From contig NZ_MXPU01000012.1 of NCBI RefSeq assembly GCF_002204185.1, positions 1 through 64,000 of the forward strand: a DNA stretch of 64,000 bases, in the 5' to 3' direction. Made by a program: the position numbers and the translations under genes. The notes under the pieces were generated by a model. It was given only the letters and a program-made list of their open reading frames with translations, did no database searches and was not told the DNA's origin. This stretch comes from Rhizobium esperanzae (GTDB lineage Bacteria; Pseudomonadota; Alphaproteobacteria; Rhizobiales; Rhizobiaceae). Position 1 is the first letter of the stretch. Each line of letters begins with the position of its first letter. Shown here piece after piece: positions 34,617 through 43,238 of the stretch.

Positions 34617-34679
34617 GTCAGTCCTTTCGAATTATTTTCTTTGTATAACCCGATTCCGCGCGAGCAAAAGAATTTTGTT

Positions 34680-35312
34680 TCAGGAAAGCAGTGTTTTCAC
34701 CCGCTCCTGCAACACAGGAAGCAATTCTTGCTCGAACCAGGAATTGCGTTTCAGCCAGCCGCTGTTGCGCCAGCTCGGATGCGGCAGCGGCAGCACCGTC
34801 GGCGACCGGCCGGACAGCAGGCTGTCACGCCAAGCCCGCACCGTCTCGGTCATACTGCCTCGCCTCTCGTCAGCCATATGCCAGGCCTGCGCATACTGGC
34901 CGATGACCAGCACCAGCTCGATCTGCGGCATTGCCGCGATCACCCTTTGCCGCCAGACCGGAGCGCATTCACGGCGCGGCGGCAGGTCCGCGCCCTTGTC
35001 GTCGTAGCCAGGAAAGCAGAAGCCCATCGGCACGATGGCGAATCGGTTGCGGTCGTAAAAGCTTGTTCTGTCAACGCCGAGCCATGACCGCAGCCGGTCG
35101 CCCGATGCATCGTCGAACGGCAGACCGCTCTCATGCACCCGAAGGCCGGGTGCCTGCCCAGCGATCAGGATACGAGCGCTCGACGAAATCACCGCCACCG
35201 GCCGCGGTTCGTGCGGCAGCCGGTCCTGAGGTCCGCTTGCCGGAGCGTCGCGACAGATGCGACAGCCGGCAATTTCCCGCCGCAGAGTTTCCAGCTTGGC
35301 TTCATCGGTCAT
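34680..35312 (-). CDS. Uracil-DNA glycosylase family protein
   Basis: 210 residues. The N-terminal CRICRDAP Cys cluster is followed by the UDG-fold motif ARILIAGQAPGLRVHESGLPFDD (motif A, about 50-70), then SGDRLRSWLGVD and the C-terminal motif LPLPHPSWRN. Uracil-DNA glycosylases start base excision repair. The motif spellings place it in the DUF/UDG-like group rather than classical Ung, so actual glycosylase activity is inferred. Start at ATG 35312; a longer upstream frame overlaps the nuclease gene and was rejected. It starts 4 bases after the nuclease stop, same strand. Confidence 0.85.
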   Translation of the reverse strand: MTDEAKLETLRREIAGCRICRDAPASGPQDRLPHEPRPVAVISSSARILIAGQAPGLRVHESGLPFDDASGDRLRSWLGVDRTSFYDRNRFAIVPMGFCFPGYDDKGADLPPRRECAPVWRQRVIAAMPQIELVLVIGQYAQAWHMADERRGSMTETVRAWRDSLLSGRSPTVLPLPHPSWRNSGWLKRNSWFEQELLPVLQERVKTLLS

Positions 35313-35316
35313 CACC

Positions 35317-35874
35317 TTACTCCCATCCGACGATCCGCCTGACGAAGCGCAGCGCGTCGCCGTAACCGGATTCGTGACGGGCACGGTCGCGCACATCGCG
35401 CGGCCGCTCGAAAGTCCCGGCCCACAGCCCGGCTTTCGCCCCTCTCGCCTCGGCCTCCTCCTTGCCGTAGCCACCATAGGAGACGGCCATACCTCGGCGC
35501 ACCATGCCGGCATTGATGTCGCCGCCCGTCGCGCTACGACAGACGACAAGCAGCCTGTCGTAGCGGTCGCGCCGGCCGCCTTGGCAAAGCGTTCCCGATG
35601 CCAGCACCATCTCCTGCAGCGCCTCCCGCGCCACGCGCCCGCAAGCCCAGGCCTTCCCCGCCCGTTCACAGCTCTGATTAAACTCGGGCGCGTCAATGCC
35701 TTCGAGGCGGAAGCGCTCCCCGCCCAATGTCAGACTGTCGCCATCGGCAGCATGAAAGGCGCCGACACGCTGGATTGTTGCTCGATCGTTGATCTTGGCG
35801 GCAATCAGCGCCAGCAGCACCAGCAGGGCAAAAGCGGTCACGCCGTCGCGAATCAGGCGCAGGCCCCGTGTCAC
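35317..35874 (-). CDS. Thermonuclease (SNase) family protein, membrane-anchored
   Basis: 185 residues. One N-terminal helix (about 13-27, FALLVLLALIAAK) anchors or exports it. The staphylococcal-nuclease fold follows: HAADGDSLTLGGERFRLEGIDAPE, QSCERAGKAWACGRVAREAL, DRYDRLLVVCRSATGGDINAGMVRRG and the catalytic-type Arg/Glu in FRLEGID and GKEEAEARGAKAGLW. A calcium-dependent periplasmic nuclease is the usual role. Immediately upstream of the UDG-family gene on the same strand. Confidence 0.88.
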   Translation of the reverse strand: MTRGLRLIRDGVTAFALLVLLALIAAKINDRATIQRVGAFHAADGDSLTLGGERFRLEGIDAPEFNQSCERAGKAWACGRVAREALQEMVLASGTLCQGGRRDRYDRLLVVCRSATGGDINAGMVRRGMAVSYGGYGKEEAEARGAKAGLWAGTFERPRDVRDRARHESGYGDALRFVRRIVGWE

Positions 35875-35974
35875 GCTTTCGCCTCCTTAAAAAACAAATC
35901 CTTGGCAAAGATGGCAAACATCTTCTTAAGAATTGCCGGTTAAGCTCTTATCCACCCAGGGGTGAAGTTTCAAC

Positions 35975-37516
35975 GTGCACATGAGTACCGGCGTAAGCAC
36001 ATCGACTGACAAGATTATCGTCGACAGGTCGCGCAGCCACCGCAACAAGGCCGTTTCCAAGGCCGTGCGGCAGACGCGCGAACGTCTTCAGTCCGGTCAT
36101 GCGTCCAATTCCGCCTTCGACCGTGACGTACTCAAGATGTATATAGCATCGATGATGCAGGGCGCGACGATCATGCCGCTCTTCGTCGTCATCATCACCG
36201 CCCTCGGCGTCTATTTCACTCAAGATACCCAATTGCTCTTCTGGGCGCTGCTGACGCTCACCTGTCACACCGGCAACATCTTGCTCGCCCGGCGCGCGCG
36301 CCGACAGGAGATCACCTCCGAGAGCGCCCGCAAATGGCGCCGCCTTCTGCTCGCCGGCCAATTCCTGGTCGGCTGCTGCTGGGCCGTCTTCGCACTGCAG
36401 GGGTGCGACACCTGCGAGCCGTCCAGCTTCATTCTCTATAAGGGCGCAACATTGCTGATTGCGCTTTCCGTCACGGCGATGTCGAACTTCATGCTGACGC
36501 CAGCCGTGCTGGTCGCCTTCGCGCCGGCAGTCCTGGCGCTTGGCGCCAAGAGCGGCCTGTCACGCGACCTCCTCGAAATCAGCCTGACCGGGCTCTTCAC
36601 CACCACCCTTGTCTTCTTCAACTATATCAGCGACCGGCTGTTCAAATCCAACCTCAGGATCCTCTCCTACCAGTCGGAGAAGGACGACCTGATCGCCGAG
36701 CTGGAAGTGGCGAAATCGATGTCGGACGAGGCGCGCCGCCGCGCCGAAGAGGCAAACCTCGCCAAGTCCCGTTTCCTTGCCTCCATGTCGCACGAGCTCA
36801 GGACGCCGCTCAACGCCATCCTTGGCTTCTCCGAGGTGATGTCGGCCGAAGTCATGGGACCGCTCGCCAATCCGACCTATAAAGAATACGCCGGCGATAT
36901 CCACCGCTCCGGCCAGCATCTGCTCGATCTCATCAATGAAATCCTCGACCTGTCGCGCATCGAGGCCGGCAAATACGAACTGAGCGAAGAAGCGATCTCG
37001 CTTCTTGATATTACCGAGGATTGCATAGGCATGGTCCAGCTGCGCGCCCGAGCCAAGAATATCGCCATTTCGGATCAGTTCGAGCGGCAGCTGCCAGCCA
37101 TCTGGGCGGACGAGAAGTCGATGCGCCAGGTGGTGCTCAATCTCCTCTCCAATGCCGTCAAATTCACGCCGCAGGGCGGCGAAATCCATGTCAAGGTTGG
37201 TTGGACGGCCGGCGGCGGACAGTACATCTCGATCAAGGACAACGGCCCCGGCATTCCGGAAGAAGAGATTCCCGTCGTCCTCTCGGCCTTCGGCCAAGGC
37301 TCGATCGCCATCAAGAGCGCCGAACAAGGCACCGGCCTCGGCCTGCCGATCGTTCAGGCGATCCTTGCCAAGCATGACGGACAGTTCCTGCTGAAATCGA
37401 AGCTGCGTGAAGGCACCGAGGTCATCGCCATCCTGCCCGCCAAGCGCGTGCTCCAGAGCCTGCCGGCTGTCGAAGAGGCTCAGGCTGTCGCGCGCAAGCG
37501 CAAGAGTTTTGCCTAA
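35975..37516 (+). CDS. Membrane sensor histidine kinase, DivJ/PdhS-like
   Basis: 513 residues. The N-terminal 200 residues contain about five or six hydrophobic helices (MPLFVVIITALGVYF, LFWALLTLTCHTGNILL, LLAGQFLVGCCWAVFAL and others). A coiled coil follows (EVAKSMSDEARRRAEEANLAKS), then HisKA with His273 in ASMSHELRTPLNAILGFSEVM. The ATPase has NLLSNAVKF, DNGPGIPEEE and GTGLGLPIVQA. The H-box spelling is that of the DivJ/PleC/PdhS kinases, which act on DivK in the CtrA cell-cycle pathway; that assignment is inference. GTG 35975 was taken as start, with ATG 35981 as alternative. Confidence 0.88.
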   Translation: MHMSTGVSTSTDKIIVDRSRSHRNKAVSKAVRQTRERLQSGHASNSAFDRDVLKMYIASMMQGATIMPLFVVIITALGVYFTQDTQLLFWALLTLTCHTGNILLARRARRQEITSESARKWRRLLLAGQFLVGCCWAVFALQGCDTCEPSSFILYKGATLLIALSVTAMSNFMLTPAVLVAFAPAVLALGAKSGLSRDLLEISLTGLFTTTLVFFNYISDRLFKSNLRILSYQSEKDDLIAELEVAKSMSDEARRRAEEANLAKSRFLASMSHELRTPLNAILGFSEVMSAEVMGPLANPTYKEYAGDIHRSGQHLLDLINEILDLSRIEAGKYELSEEAISLLDITEDCIGMVQLRARAKNIAISDQFERQLPAIWADEKSMRQVVLNLLSNAVKFTPQGGEIHVKVGWTAGGGQYISIKDNGPGIPEEEIPVVLSAFGQGSIAIKSAEQGTGLGLPIVQAILAKHDGQFLLKSKLREGTEVIAILPAKRVLQSLPAVEEAQAVARKRKSFA

Positions 37517-37621
37517 TGCATGTCGCCCGGAAGTGTGCGGCGGTTCCCCGATAACGACATGCATAAAAACAAGGAGCTAAAGCGCGTCTCATGAATCAGG
37601 TTTCATGCGACGCGCTTTAGT
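37517..37621. repeat. Rhizobium palindromic element, copy A (left of dgkA)
   Basis: First part: GCATGTCG ... CGACATGC (about 37518-37563), with the core AAGTGTG-GCGGTT. Second part: TAAAGCGCGTC ... GACGCGCTTTA (about 37577-37620). It occupies the whole gap between the kinase and dgkA genes. Related to copies at 38013 and 43729. Confidence 0.65.
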
Positions 37622-38005
37622 TCAACTGAAAAACAGATGCTTGCCGAGCACGAATCCGAGATAGAGGCAGCAGGCGGCGATCATACAGGTCACCGCGAAG
37701 GAACCGAGATCCTTGGCATGTTTGCCGACGATCGAAATCTCCGGTGAAATCCGGTCGATCACCTCTTCAACAGCGGTATTCATCGCCTCCATCGAAAACA
37801 GCCCGAGGAACAGCAGCACCGCGACGACGATCTCACCGAAAGTGGCCCCCACCAGCGCCAGCCCCGCCAGCGAAACGAGGAAGAAACCGAGCTCCTGGCG
37901 GAAGGCCGCCTCTTTCAGCACGCGCAGGAAACCTGCCCAGGAATAGCTGGCCGCGGCGATGAAATGTCGAAATCCGGTCTGCTTCGTCACCGCCGGCTTC
38001 GTCAA
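37622..38005 (-). CDS. dgkA: Diacylglycerol kinase DgkA
   Basis: 127 residues from a TTG start. The short trimeric membrane kinase recycles diacylglycerol to phosphatidic acid. Motif EEVIDRISPEISIVGKHAKDLGSFAV (with catalytic Glu and the ExxxD/NxAxE pattern: SMEAMNTAVEEVIDR) and three membrane helices are all present. No ATG fits: upstream in-frame sequence belongs to the repeat at 38013. The TTG at 38003-38005 follows GGGGGATCAATC. The gene is bracketed by two copies of the same palindromic element. Confidence 0.88.
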   Translation of the reverse strand: MTKPAVTKQTGFRHFIAAASYSWAGFLRVLKEAAFRQELGFFLVSLAGLALVGATFGEIVVAVLLFLGLFSMEAMNTAVEEVIDRISPEISIVGKHAKDLGSFAVTCMIAACCLYLGFVLGKHLFFS

Positions 38006-38012
38006 GATTGAT

Positions 38013-38122
38013 CCCCCAGAGCATGCCGCGCAAAAGTGTGCAGCGGTTTTGCGATAACGACATGCGTAAAACAAGGAATTAAAGCGCGGGCCAAGCGAAT
38101 CTGAAAGATCGCGACGCGCTTT
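38013..38122. repeat. Rhizobium palindromic element, copy B (between dgkA and cobT)
   Basis: GAGCATGCCGCGCAAAAGTGTG ... CGACATGCG is followed by TTAAAGCGCG ... CGCGCTTTAA. The order of parts is as in copy A. The second stem reaches the cobT stop codon (38121). Its sequence supplies the false upstream extension of dgkA. Confidence 0.65.
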
Positions 38123-39137
38123 AATGCTTATTGCTCACGCCTGCCTGGGCAAACGTCGCCATGCCGGAATGGCAGGCAGCGGCGGCCTTGACGATGCCGG
38201 CGGCAAGCGCCGCACCAGTGCCTTCGCCAAGCCGCATGCCGAGCGCCAGGATCGGTGTCTTGCCGAGCATCTCGATCGCGCGCAGATGACCGGGCTCGCT
38301 GGAGACATGGCCGATCAGGCAATGATCGAGCGCGGAGGGATTGGCGGCTTTCAGGATCGCCGCTGCGGCAGTCGCGACATAGCCGTCGATCAGCACCGGT
38401 ATGCGCTCCATCCGGGCGGCAAGGATGGCGCCGGCCATCGCCGCGATCTCGCGGCCGCCAAGCCGCCGCATGATCTCCAGGGGATCGTCGAGATGGTCGC
38501 TATGCAGCTCCACCGCCTTTTCCACCGCAGCGATCTTGCGCTCGAGCATCTCGCCTTCCGAACCGGTGCCGGGTCCGACCCAGTCGCGCGCCGAACCGCC
38601 GTAGAGCGCATAGTTGATCGCCGCCGCAATCGTCGTGTTGCCGATGCCCATCTCGCCAATGCAGAGCAGGTCGGTGCCACCGGCGATCGCCTCCATGCCA
38701 AAGGCCATGGTCGCGGCGCAGTCGCGCTCGGAAAGCGCGGCTTCCTCGGTAATATCGCCCGTGGGGTAATCGAGCGCCAGATCGAAGACTTTCAGCCCGA
38801 GATCATAAGCGACACAGATTTGGTTGATCGCAGCTCCACCGGCTGCAAAATTCTCGACCATTTGCTGCGTCACCGCAGGCGGAAAGGGTGTGATGCCCTG
38901 TCTGGTGACACCGTGATTGCCGGCGAAGATCGCCACCAGCGGCCGGTTGACGGCCGGTTGGCGGCCCGTCCAGGCGGCAAGCCAGAAGGCAATCTCCTCG
39001 AGCCGCCCGAGCGCACCCGGCGGCTTGGTCAGCTGCGCGTCGCGTTCGCGTGCGGCCACCAGTGCGCGGGCATCCGGCCCCGGCAGGTCCCGGAGCAGGG
39101 TACGGAAATCGTCGAACGGCAGGCCTGAAACGCTCAT
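38121..39137 (-). CDS. cobT: Nicotinate-nucleotide-dimethylbenzimidazole phosphoribosyltransferase
   Basis: 338 residues, full length. Makes alpha-ribazole phosphate for the lower ligand of cobalamin. Motifs: [19 protein letters not shown] [45 protein letters not shown] (active-site Glu region) and [14 protein letters not shown] near the end. Start at ATG 39137; 15 upstream codons in frame lack support. Divergent from cobS across 159 bases. No cobalamin riboswitch was seen in that gap. Confidence 0.95.
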   Translation of the reverse strand: MSVSGLPFDDFRTLLRDLPGPDARALVAARERDAQLTKPPGALGRLEEIAFWLAAWTGRQPAVNRPLVAIFAGNHGVTRQGITPFPPAVTQQMVENFAAGGAAINQICVAYDLGLKVFDLALDYPTGDITEEAALSERDCAATMAFGMEAIAGGTDLLCIGEMGIGNTTIAAAINYALYGGSARDWVGPGTGSEGEMLERKIAAVEKAVELHSDHLDDPLEIMRRLGGREIAAMAGAILAARMERIPVLIDGYVATAAAAILKAANPSALDHCLIGHVSSEPGHLRAIEMLGKTPILALGMRLGEGTGAALAAGIVKAAAACHSGMATFAQAGVSNKH

Positions 39138-39296
39138 CTGTGCGGTTTTCCTATGAATTCGGCTATTCTTGTTTTCTCGCAAACCACTTGTTTGCGTCGA
39201 GCAAATCAGCTTCTTTGCGGTGGCTCTCTCTTAAAGCCGGCGGACGAAGCGAACAACATCAAAAGCGCCGCAGCCCCTCCGGCAGAACGAAACAGA

Positions 39297-40079
39297 ATGA
39301 AGATCAAGGACTATGCGGTCGATACCGCCCGCGCCGTCGCCTTTTTGAGCCGTCTTCCGATGCCGCCGGCGCTGTTCGAAGGCTATGACGGCAGGCTCGG
39401 CCGCCTGGTGCGCGCCTTTCCCCTCGCCGGTGTTATCATCGGCTTCGTCCCGGCGCTCGCCCTCCTCCTTCTTTCAGGCCTGCGCGCCGATCCACTGGTG
39501 GCGGCCCTGATCACGCTTTCCGTCCAGGCTCTTGCCACAGGCGCACTGCACGAAGACGGCTTGGCCGACACGGCCGACGGCATCGGCGGCGGCAAGAACC
39601 GCGAACAGAGCCTCATCATCATGAAGGACAGCCGGATCGGCACCTACGGCGCGATAGCGCTGATCCTCTCTTTCGCGATCCGTGCGGCCGCACTCGCCGC
39701 CATTGTTCGCCAATCCTCGCCGCTCGCCGCAACCCTTGCCGTTCTCGCCGTCGCAGCACTCAGCCGTGGCGCTATCGCCTGGCATTGGCAACGGCTGCCG
39801 GCCGCAAAGGCCAATGGCGTGGCCGCCTCGACCGGCCAGCCGAATGAGGCGGCGATGCATTTTGCGCTCGTCTCAGCCGGTCTGCTCGCAGCACTTCTGA
39901 TCTGGCCGGCATTCGGCCTGCGGCCGCTCGTCGCCAGCCTCCTCGCCGCCGGCGTTGCCGGATTTGTCTTCACGACTCTCATCCGTCGCAAGCTTGCCGG
40001 CCACACCGGCGACACGCTGGGCGCCACGCAGCAGATTTGCGAAATCGCCACCCTTTGCGCCCTTGCCACCACTCTTTGA
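39297..40079 (+). CDS. cobS: Adenosylcobinamide-GDP ribazoletransferase (cobalamin synthase)
   Basis: 260 residues, about six membrane helices. The catalytic cytosolic motif is [20 protein letters not shown] (Asp-rich, metal-binding), then [14 protein letters not shown]. It joins alpha-ribazole to adenosylcobinamide-GDP in the inner membrane, the last step of B12 assembly. In the Pseudomonas denitrificans naming this is cobV. ATG at 39297 has no strong ribosome site; an upstream frame opening at 39153 is possible but lacks homology. Confidence 0.93.
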   Translation: MKIKDYAVDTARAVAFLSRLPMPPALFEGYDGRLGRLVRAFPLAGVIIGFVPALALLLLSGLRADPLVAALITLSVQALATGALHEDGLADTADGIGGGKNREQSLIIMKDSRIGTYGAIALILSFAIRAAALAAIVRQSSPLAATLAVLAVAALSRGAIAWHWQRLPAAKANGVAASTGQPNEAAMHFALVSAGLLAALLIWPAFGLRPLVASLLAAGVAGFVFTTLIRRKLAGHTGDTLGATQQICEIATLCALATTL

Positions 40080-40097
40080 AACTCCGATATATCAGCC

Positions 40098-40313
40098 ATG
40101 CAAACACCCTGCATTCACGTCTGCTCCATGGTTCCAGCCACCGGATTTTGCGGCGGTTGCGGCCGCACTCTTCAGGAAATCGGTGGCTGGATGAACTATA
40201 CCGATGCCGAACGGCGCGGGATCATGGCGCAGCTGCCGGCGAGGCTCGCAACCGCCGCGGCGACCAGCCGAACGAAAACAAGCCTCGCCGAGCCGCCGGG
40301 GCGGCCTTCATGA
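40098..40313 (+). CDS. DUF1289 protein
   Basis: 71 residues. The first 40 carry the DUF1289 pattern: PCIHVCSMVPATGFCGGCGRTLQEIGGW, with four Cys in a CxxxC...CxxC layout likely to hold a metal (zinc or Fe-S). Family function is unknown. It starts 18 bases after cobS and its stop overlaps the protease start by 4 bases, so all three are probably one transcript. Confidence 0.9.
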   Translation: MQTPCIHVCSMVPATGFCGGCGRTLQEIGGWMNYTDAERRGIMAQLPARLATAAATSRTKTSLAEPPGRPS

Positions 40314-41011
40314 TCCGTTTCACCGTCATTCTCGTCGTGATCGGCATCGGTCTTGCCGTGCTGATCCTCAACGGCGACAGCGGCCGCGTCCTCGGCCTGC
40401 AAAGCGACGATTTCGGCCGCGTCGTCTACCTGCTGCCGATCGCACTGATGCTGTCGGCGGGCATCTGGGGAAGCCGGCGCAGCGTCGGCGAAACCATGCG
40501 CCAGATGATGATATGGCTGGTGATCATCCTGGCGCTCGTCACCGTCTATCTCTATCGCCAGGAAGCGCTCGGGGTCGGCAACCGGGTGCTCGCCGGCCTC
40601 GTTCCCGGCCGCGCCGTCGTTGTCACGACGAGCGAGGGTGGCGAGGAAATCATCCTGCACAAGCTGTTGAACGGCCATTTCGAAGCCGACGTCAATGTCA
40701 ATGGCCGACCGGTCGAGATGCTCGTCGACACCGGCTCCAGCATGGTCGCGCTCTCGCACGAGGATGCCGAACGCATCGGCATCGATCTCACCGGCCTCAC
40801 CTACTCGATGACGGTCATGACCGCCAACGGCCGCAGCCGCGCAGCCCCCGTCACGCTCGATCAGGTGGCGATCGGTCCGATCGTTCGCAACAATGTCGCA
40901 GCCAGCGTTGCCGAGGAGGGTCGGCTCGACCAGAGCCTGCTCGGCATGAGCTTCTTGGAAACGCTGGGCTCCATGCAGATGCAGACCGACGAACTGCGCC
41001 TGCGGGATTGA
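40310..41011 (+). CDS. Retropepsin-like clan AA aspartic protease (TIGR02281 type)
   Basis: 233 residues. Three N-terminal membrane helices (1-20, 38-53, 64-80) anchor the protein. The soluble domain begins near 110: ADVNVNGRPVEMLVDTGSSMVALS holds the catalytic DTGS, and the flap and second half end with LLGMSFLETLGSMQMQTDELRL. These single-lobe proteases act as dimers, probably in the periplasm. Targets are unknown. ATG overlaps the DUF1289 stop. Confidence 0.9.
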   Translation: MIRFTVILVVIGIGLAVLILNGDSGRVLGLQSDDFGRVVYLLPIALMLSAGIWGSRRSVGETMRQMMIWLVIILALVTVYLYRQEALGVGNRVLAGLVPGRAVVVTTSEGGEEIILHKLLNGHFEADVNVNGRPVEMLVDTGSSMVALSHEDAERIGIDLTGLTYSMTVMTANGRSRAAPVTLDQVAIGPIVRNNVAASVAEEGRLDQSLLGMSFLETLGSMQMQTDELRLRD

Positions 41012-41058
41012 ACCCTGGCGTCGCAGCGCTCACCATCTGCCGCCTTCGATAGCGGACC

Positions 41059-42342
41059 TCACCCGAACCGTCGGGTTTCGGCAGGCTCTCCATGCGGAGC
41101 GGCCCGAGCAATCCGCCCGTCGATGAACGCCGCCGAAAGCGCGGCCAAGAGGGCGAGCGATGCCGAGGTCAGCAACATCGCGAACAGTGTCGGAATCGCG
41201 CCGGCCTCCCGGAGAAACAGCCCGGCGATCGAAGCGATTAGCGCGCCGCCGGCGATCGACATGGCAGCGGCAAGGCCGGCAGCTGTGCCGGCGAGATTGG
41301 CGCGAACCGACATCACCCCCAGATTGGCGGCCGGAAAGGTCAAGCCATTGCCAATGCCGATGAACATGCAGGGTCCGAAAAACGCCAGAATATGCGTCAC
41401 GCCTGAGATCGACAGGCTCAACCCCAGCAGCAGACCCATGCAGGTCGATAGGCGCGCAATGACGAGCGTGATGCTGAGCGATTTTTCGGTCAATCGGGCA
41501 GCCAGATAGCTGCCCAGAATGAACCCTGCGGGAACCATCCCCATGAATAAACCCAGTTTCGCGCTCGATCCGCCGAGCAACGTGCCGACGGCCAAAGATG
41601 CGCCTCCGAGAAGGATGTAAAGAGTGCCGGTGGAGCAGGCCATGCACAGCGTATAGGCCCAGAACCGCGGCGAACTCAGGAGGTGCCGATAAGAGGCAAG
41701 GTAGTTGCCTCTCGGTCTCGACGCATGCCCCGCCGTTTCCTTCAGCTCGCGCATGGAAATCGCAAGGATGGCTGCGCCAAGCAGCGCAAGAGCAGCGAAG
41801 ATCGCCCGCCATCCAAACGCTTCGTCCAGGACGCCGCCGAAACTCGGGCCGAGCATTGGGGCAATTGCCCAACCCATGGCGGCGTAACCAATCCTGTTGG
41901 CAGCCTGGCCTTCGCCCGCCGTCTCCTTGATGACGACAAGAGCGACGCAGAAACAGGCGGCGATCGACGCCTGCATCACGCGAAACAACAGGAAAATGCC
42001 GATGTTGGGAGCGAGCGCGCAGCCGATGGAGGCGACGATGAAAATCGAAACGGCGATCAGCGCCACCGGCCGGCGTCCGTAGCGATCCGACATCGCGCCC
42101 GCGACAATTTCCGTTACTGCGTTGATGATCGCATAGCCGGCAATCGAAAGATTGACCAGGGCGAAATCGGCCCGAAACGTGGCAGCGATGTTTGGCAGCG
42201 CCGGCAGATATATGTTGACCGGCAATACCGATAGCGCCGTCAGCAGCAGGAGGATCGTGCGTCGGGGTGCCGCCGTCGATGTCGTGACCGTTTTCTCGGT
42301 CAGGCGGCTGCCGGAAGTCTGAACGGAATTATTGCCTGTCAT
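41059..42342 (-). CDS. Bcr/CflA-type MFS exporter
   Basis: 427 residues with 12 membrane helices. The DHA1 pattern is present: VNIYLPALPNIAATF in the first helix and GAMSDRYGRRPVALIAVSIF in loop 2-3 (motif A). The sixth-to-seventh loop is long. Homologues (Bcr, CflA, YdeE) pump antibiotics, sulfonamides, dipeptides or arabinose. Upstream lies a leader ORF rich in valine followed by a terminator, with the terminator only 66 bases before the ATG, so expression may follow branched-chain amino acid supply. The 3' end faces the aspartic protease gene. Confidence 0.9.
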   Translation of the reverse strand: MTGNNSVQTSGSRLTEKTVTTSTAAPRRTILLLLTALSVLPVNIYLPALPNIAATFRADFALVNLSIAGYAIINAVTEIVAGAMSDRYGRRPVALIAVSIFIVASIGCALAPNIGIFLLFRVMQASIAACFCVALVVIKETAGEGQAANRIGYAAMGWAIAPMLGPSFGGVLDEAFGWRAIFAALALLGAAILAISMRELKETAGHASRPRGNYLASYRHLLSSPRFWAYTLCMACSTGTLYILLGGASLAVGTLLGGSSAKLGLFMGMVPAGFILGSYLAARLTEKSLSITLVIARLSTCMGLLLGLSLSISGVTHILAFFGPCMFIGIGNGLTFPAANLGVMSVRANLAGTAAGLAAAMSIAGGALIASIAGLFLREAGAIPTLFAMLLTSASLALLAALSAAFIDGRIARAAPHGEPAETRRFG

Positions 42343-42407
42343 GGTCCTGCCCGTCTTGTCAGCGAGATTTGTGGAGAGTCTGTCGAGGCGAGGCGAAATT
42401 CAGGGCA

Positions 42408-42451
42408 CAAAAAAAGCCCCGTCAGGAGCTTGATCTACCGCGCATGGGGCT
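42408..42451 (-). terminator. Intrinsic terminator in the MFS gene leader (attenuator)
   Basis: Minus strand AGCCCC (42451-42446), a 25-base loop, GGGGCT (42420-42415), then seven U (42414-42408). Its left arm overlaps a sequence, CCCATGCG (42448-42441), that can pair instead with CGCATGGG (42485-42478) inside the leader ORF. The two structures exclude each other, as terminator and antiterminator do in amino-acid attenuators. Confidence 0.7.
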
Positions 42452-42464
42452 GATCGCCGGATGG

Positions 42465-42521
42465 TTACACCACCCTGCCCATGCGCTTTATCACCACGAC
42501 AAGAACCATTGCGATCTTCAT
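42465..42521 (-). CDS. Candidate leader peptide, 18 residues, Val/Ile/Leu-rich
   Basis: MKIAMVLVVVIKRMGRVV, then TAA. Seven of 18 residues are Val and ten are Val, Ile or Leu, with the run Val-Leu-Val-Val-Val-Ile placed just upstream of the sequence that forms the antiterminator. The stop is 13 bases before the terminator stem. The weak point is the ribosome site: none is clear before the ATG at 42521. The second ATG (42509) follows GAAGATCGCA. Confidence 0.5.
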   Translation of the reverse strand: MKIAMVLVVVIKRMGRVV

Positions 42522-42778
42522 GGCCGCTATGGCTAGACGAATATTTCTACCCCGTCAACGTGAGGTTTCACCGCCCGTTGGAAATGCAAGCCAGCCAACC
42601 CGTGCGCCAATGGCGCGATGCAGCTTTACGGCACGGGCCGGATCTGTCACCTTCACCCGCAAAACAACAAGACCACAAAGAGCAAGAAGAAACTCCTAGT
42701 CTGGTGGCACCCCGCATGTTCGATCGGCCATCGCTTCGGGCGATGGCTTTGACCTATGGGTGCGACAGGAGTTTCGCG

Positions 42779-43216
42779 ATGAATTCACTCTGGCCGATCA
42801 TCGTCGGCGGCGTCCTGCCCGCCATTTTCTGGGGCATCACCGCCATCTTCCAGAAGCAGAGCGCCACGGCCGCCACCGGCTCCGCCGTCTATCTGATCGC
42901 CTTCGGCACCGCCTGTGCTATCGCCGGCCTGATCGCGACGCTGGTCTGGCGTCCCGCTCCCTGGAGCCTGGAGGGCCTTGGTTTGGCCGCGACCGCCGGC
43001 ACCTGCTTCGCCCTCGGCACCGGCCTGATCAGCTTCGCGCTCTTCGCTTACGGCGTTCCCGTCTCGAAACTCGCGCCGATCTGGAGCTGCAACGTGCTGG
43101 TGACGCTCACCATCGGCGCCCTTTACCTCGGCGAGGCCTCAGAGATCAACACAGGCAAGCTCGCCGCCGGCACCCTCCTCATTCTCTCAGGCGCTCTCCT
43201 CGTCAGCAGCGCCTGA
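42779..43216 (+). CDS. Half-size DMT/EamA-like membrane protein
   Basis: 145 residues with five hydrophobic helices. It begins MNSLWPIIVGGVLPAIFWGI and contains GALYLGEASEINTGKLAAG, the EamA C-terminal pattern. It is half the length of a normal EamA transporter, so it probably works as a homodimer or heterodimer like small multidrug resistance proteins. ATG at 42779 follows CAGGAGTTTCGCG; longer upstream frames were rejected. Confidence 0.82.
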   Translation: MNSLWPIIVGGVLPAIFWGITAIFQKQSATAATGSAVYLIAFGTACAIAGLIATLVWRPAPWSLEGLGLAATAGTCFALGTGLISFALFAYGVPVSKLAPIWSCNVLVTLTIGALYLGEASEINTGKLAAGTLLILSGALLVSSA

Positions 43217-43238
43217 GGGGAATGCGCAAGATAAGACA

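Larger units (their letters stand above)
42343..42778. other. Divergent region with an attenuator-like leader
   Basis: 436 bases between the MFS gene and the half-size DMT gene. It contains the leader peptide and attenuator described separately (42408-42521). The remainder (42522-42778) has no gene with a start signal. A CAGGAGTTTCGCG ribosome site lies at the right end for the DMT gene. Confidence 0.5.

Noticed and set aside
34680-35696. 338-codon frame joining upstream sequence to the UDG-family gene
   Set aside because: The first 128 codons overlap the nuclease gene in another frame and have no family motifs; the start at 35312 fits the family.
39138-39296. Cobalamin riboswitch between cobT and cobS
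   Set aside because: No B12-box-like GCCACTG segment or matching helices could be found by eye.
42461-43216. Longer start for the half-size DMT protein
   Set aside because: The extra 106 codons cover the attenuator region and have no membrane pattern; CAGGAG precedes the ATG at 42779.
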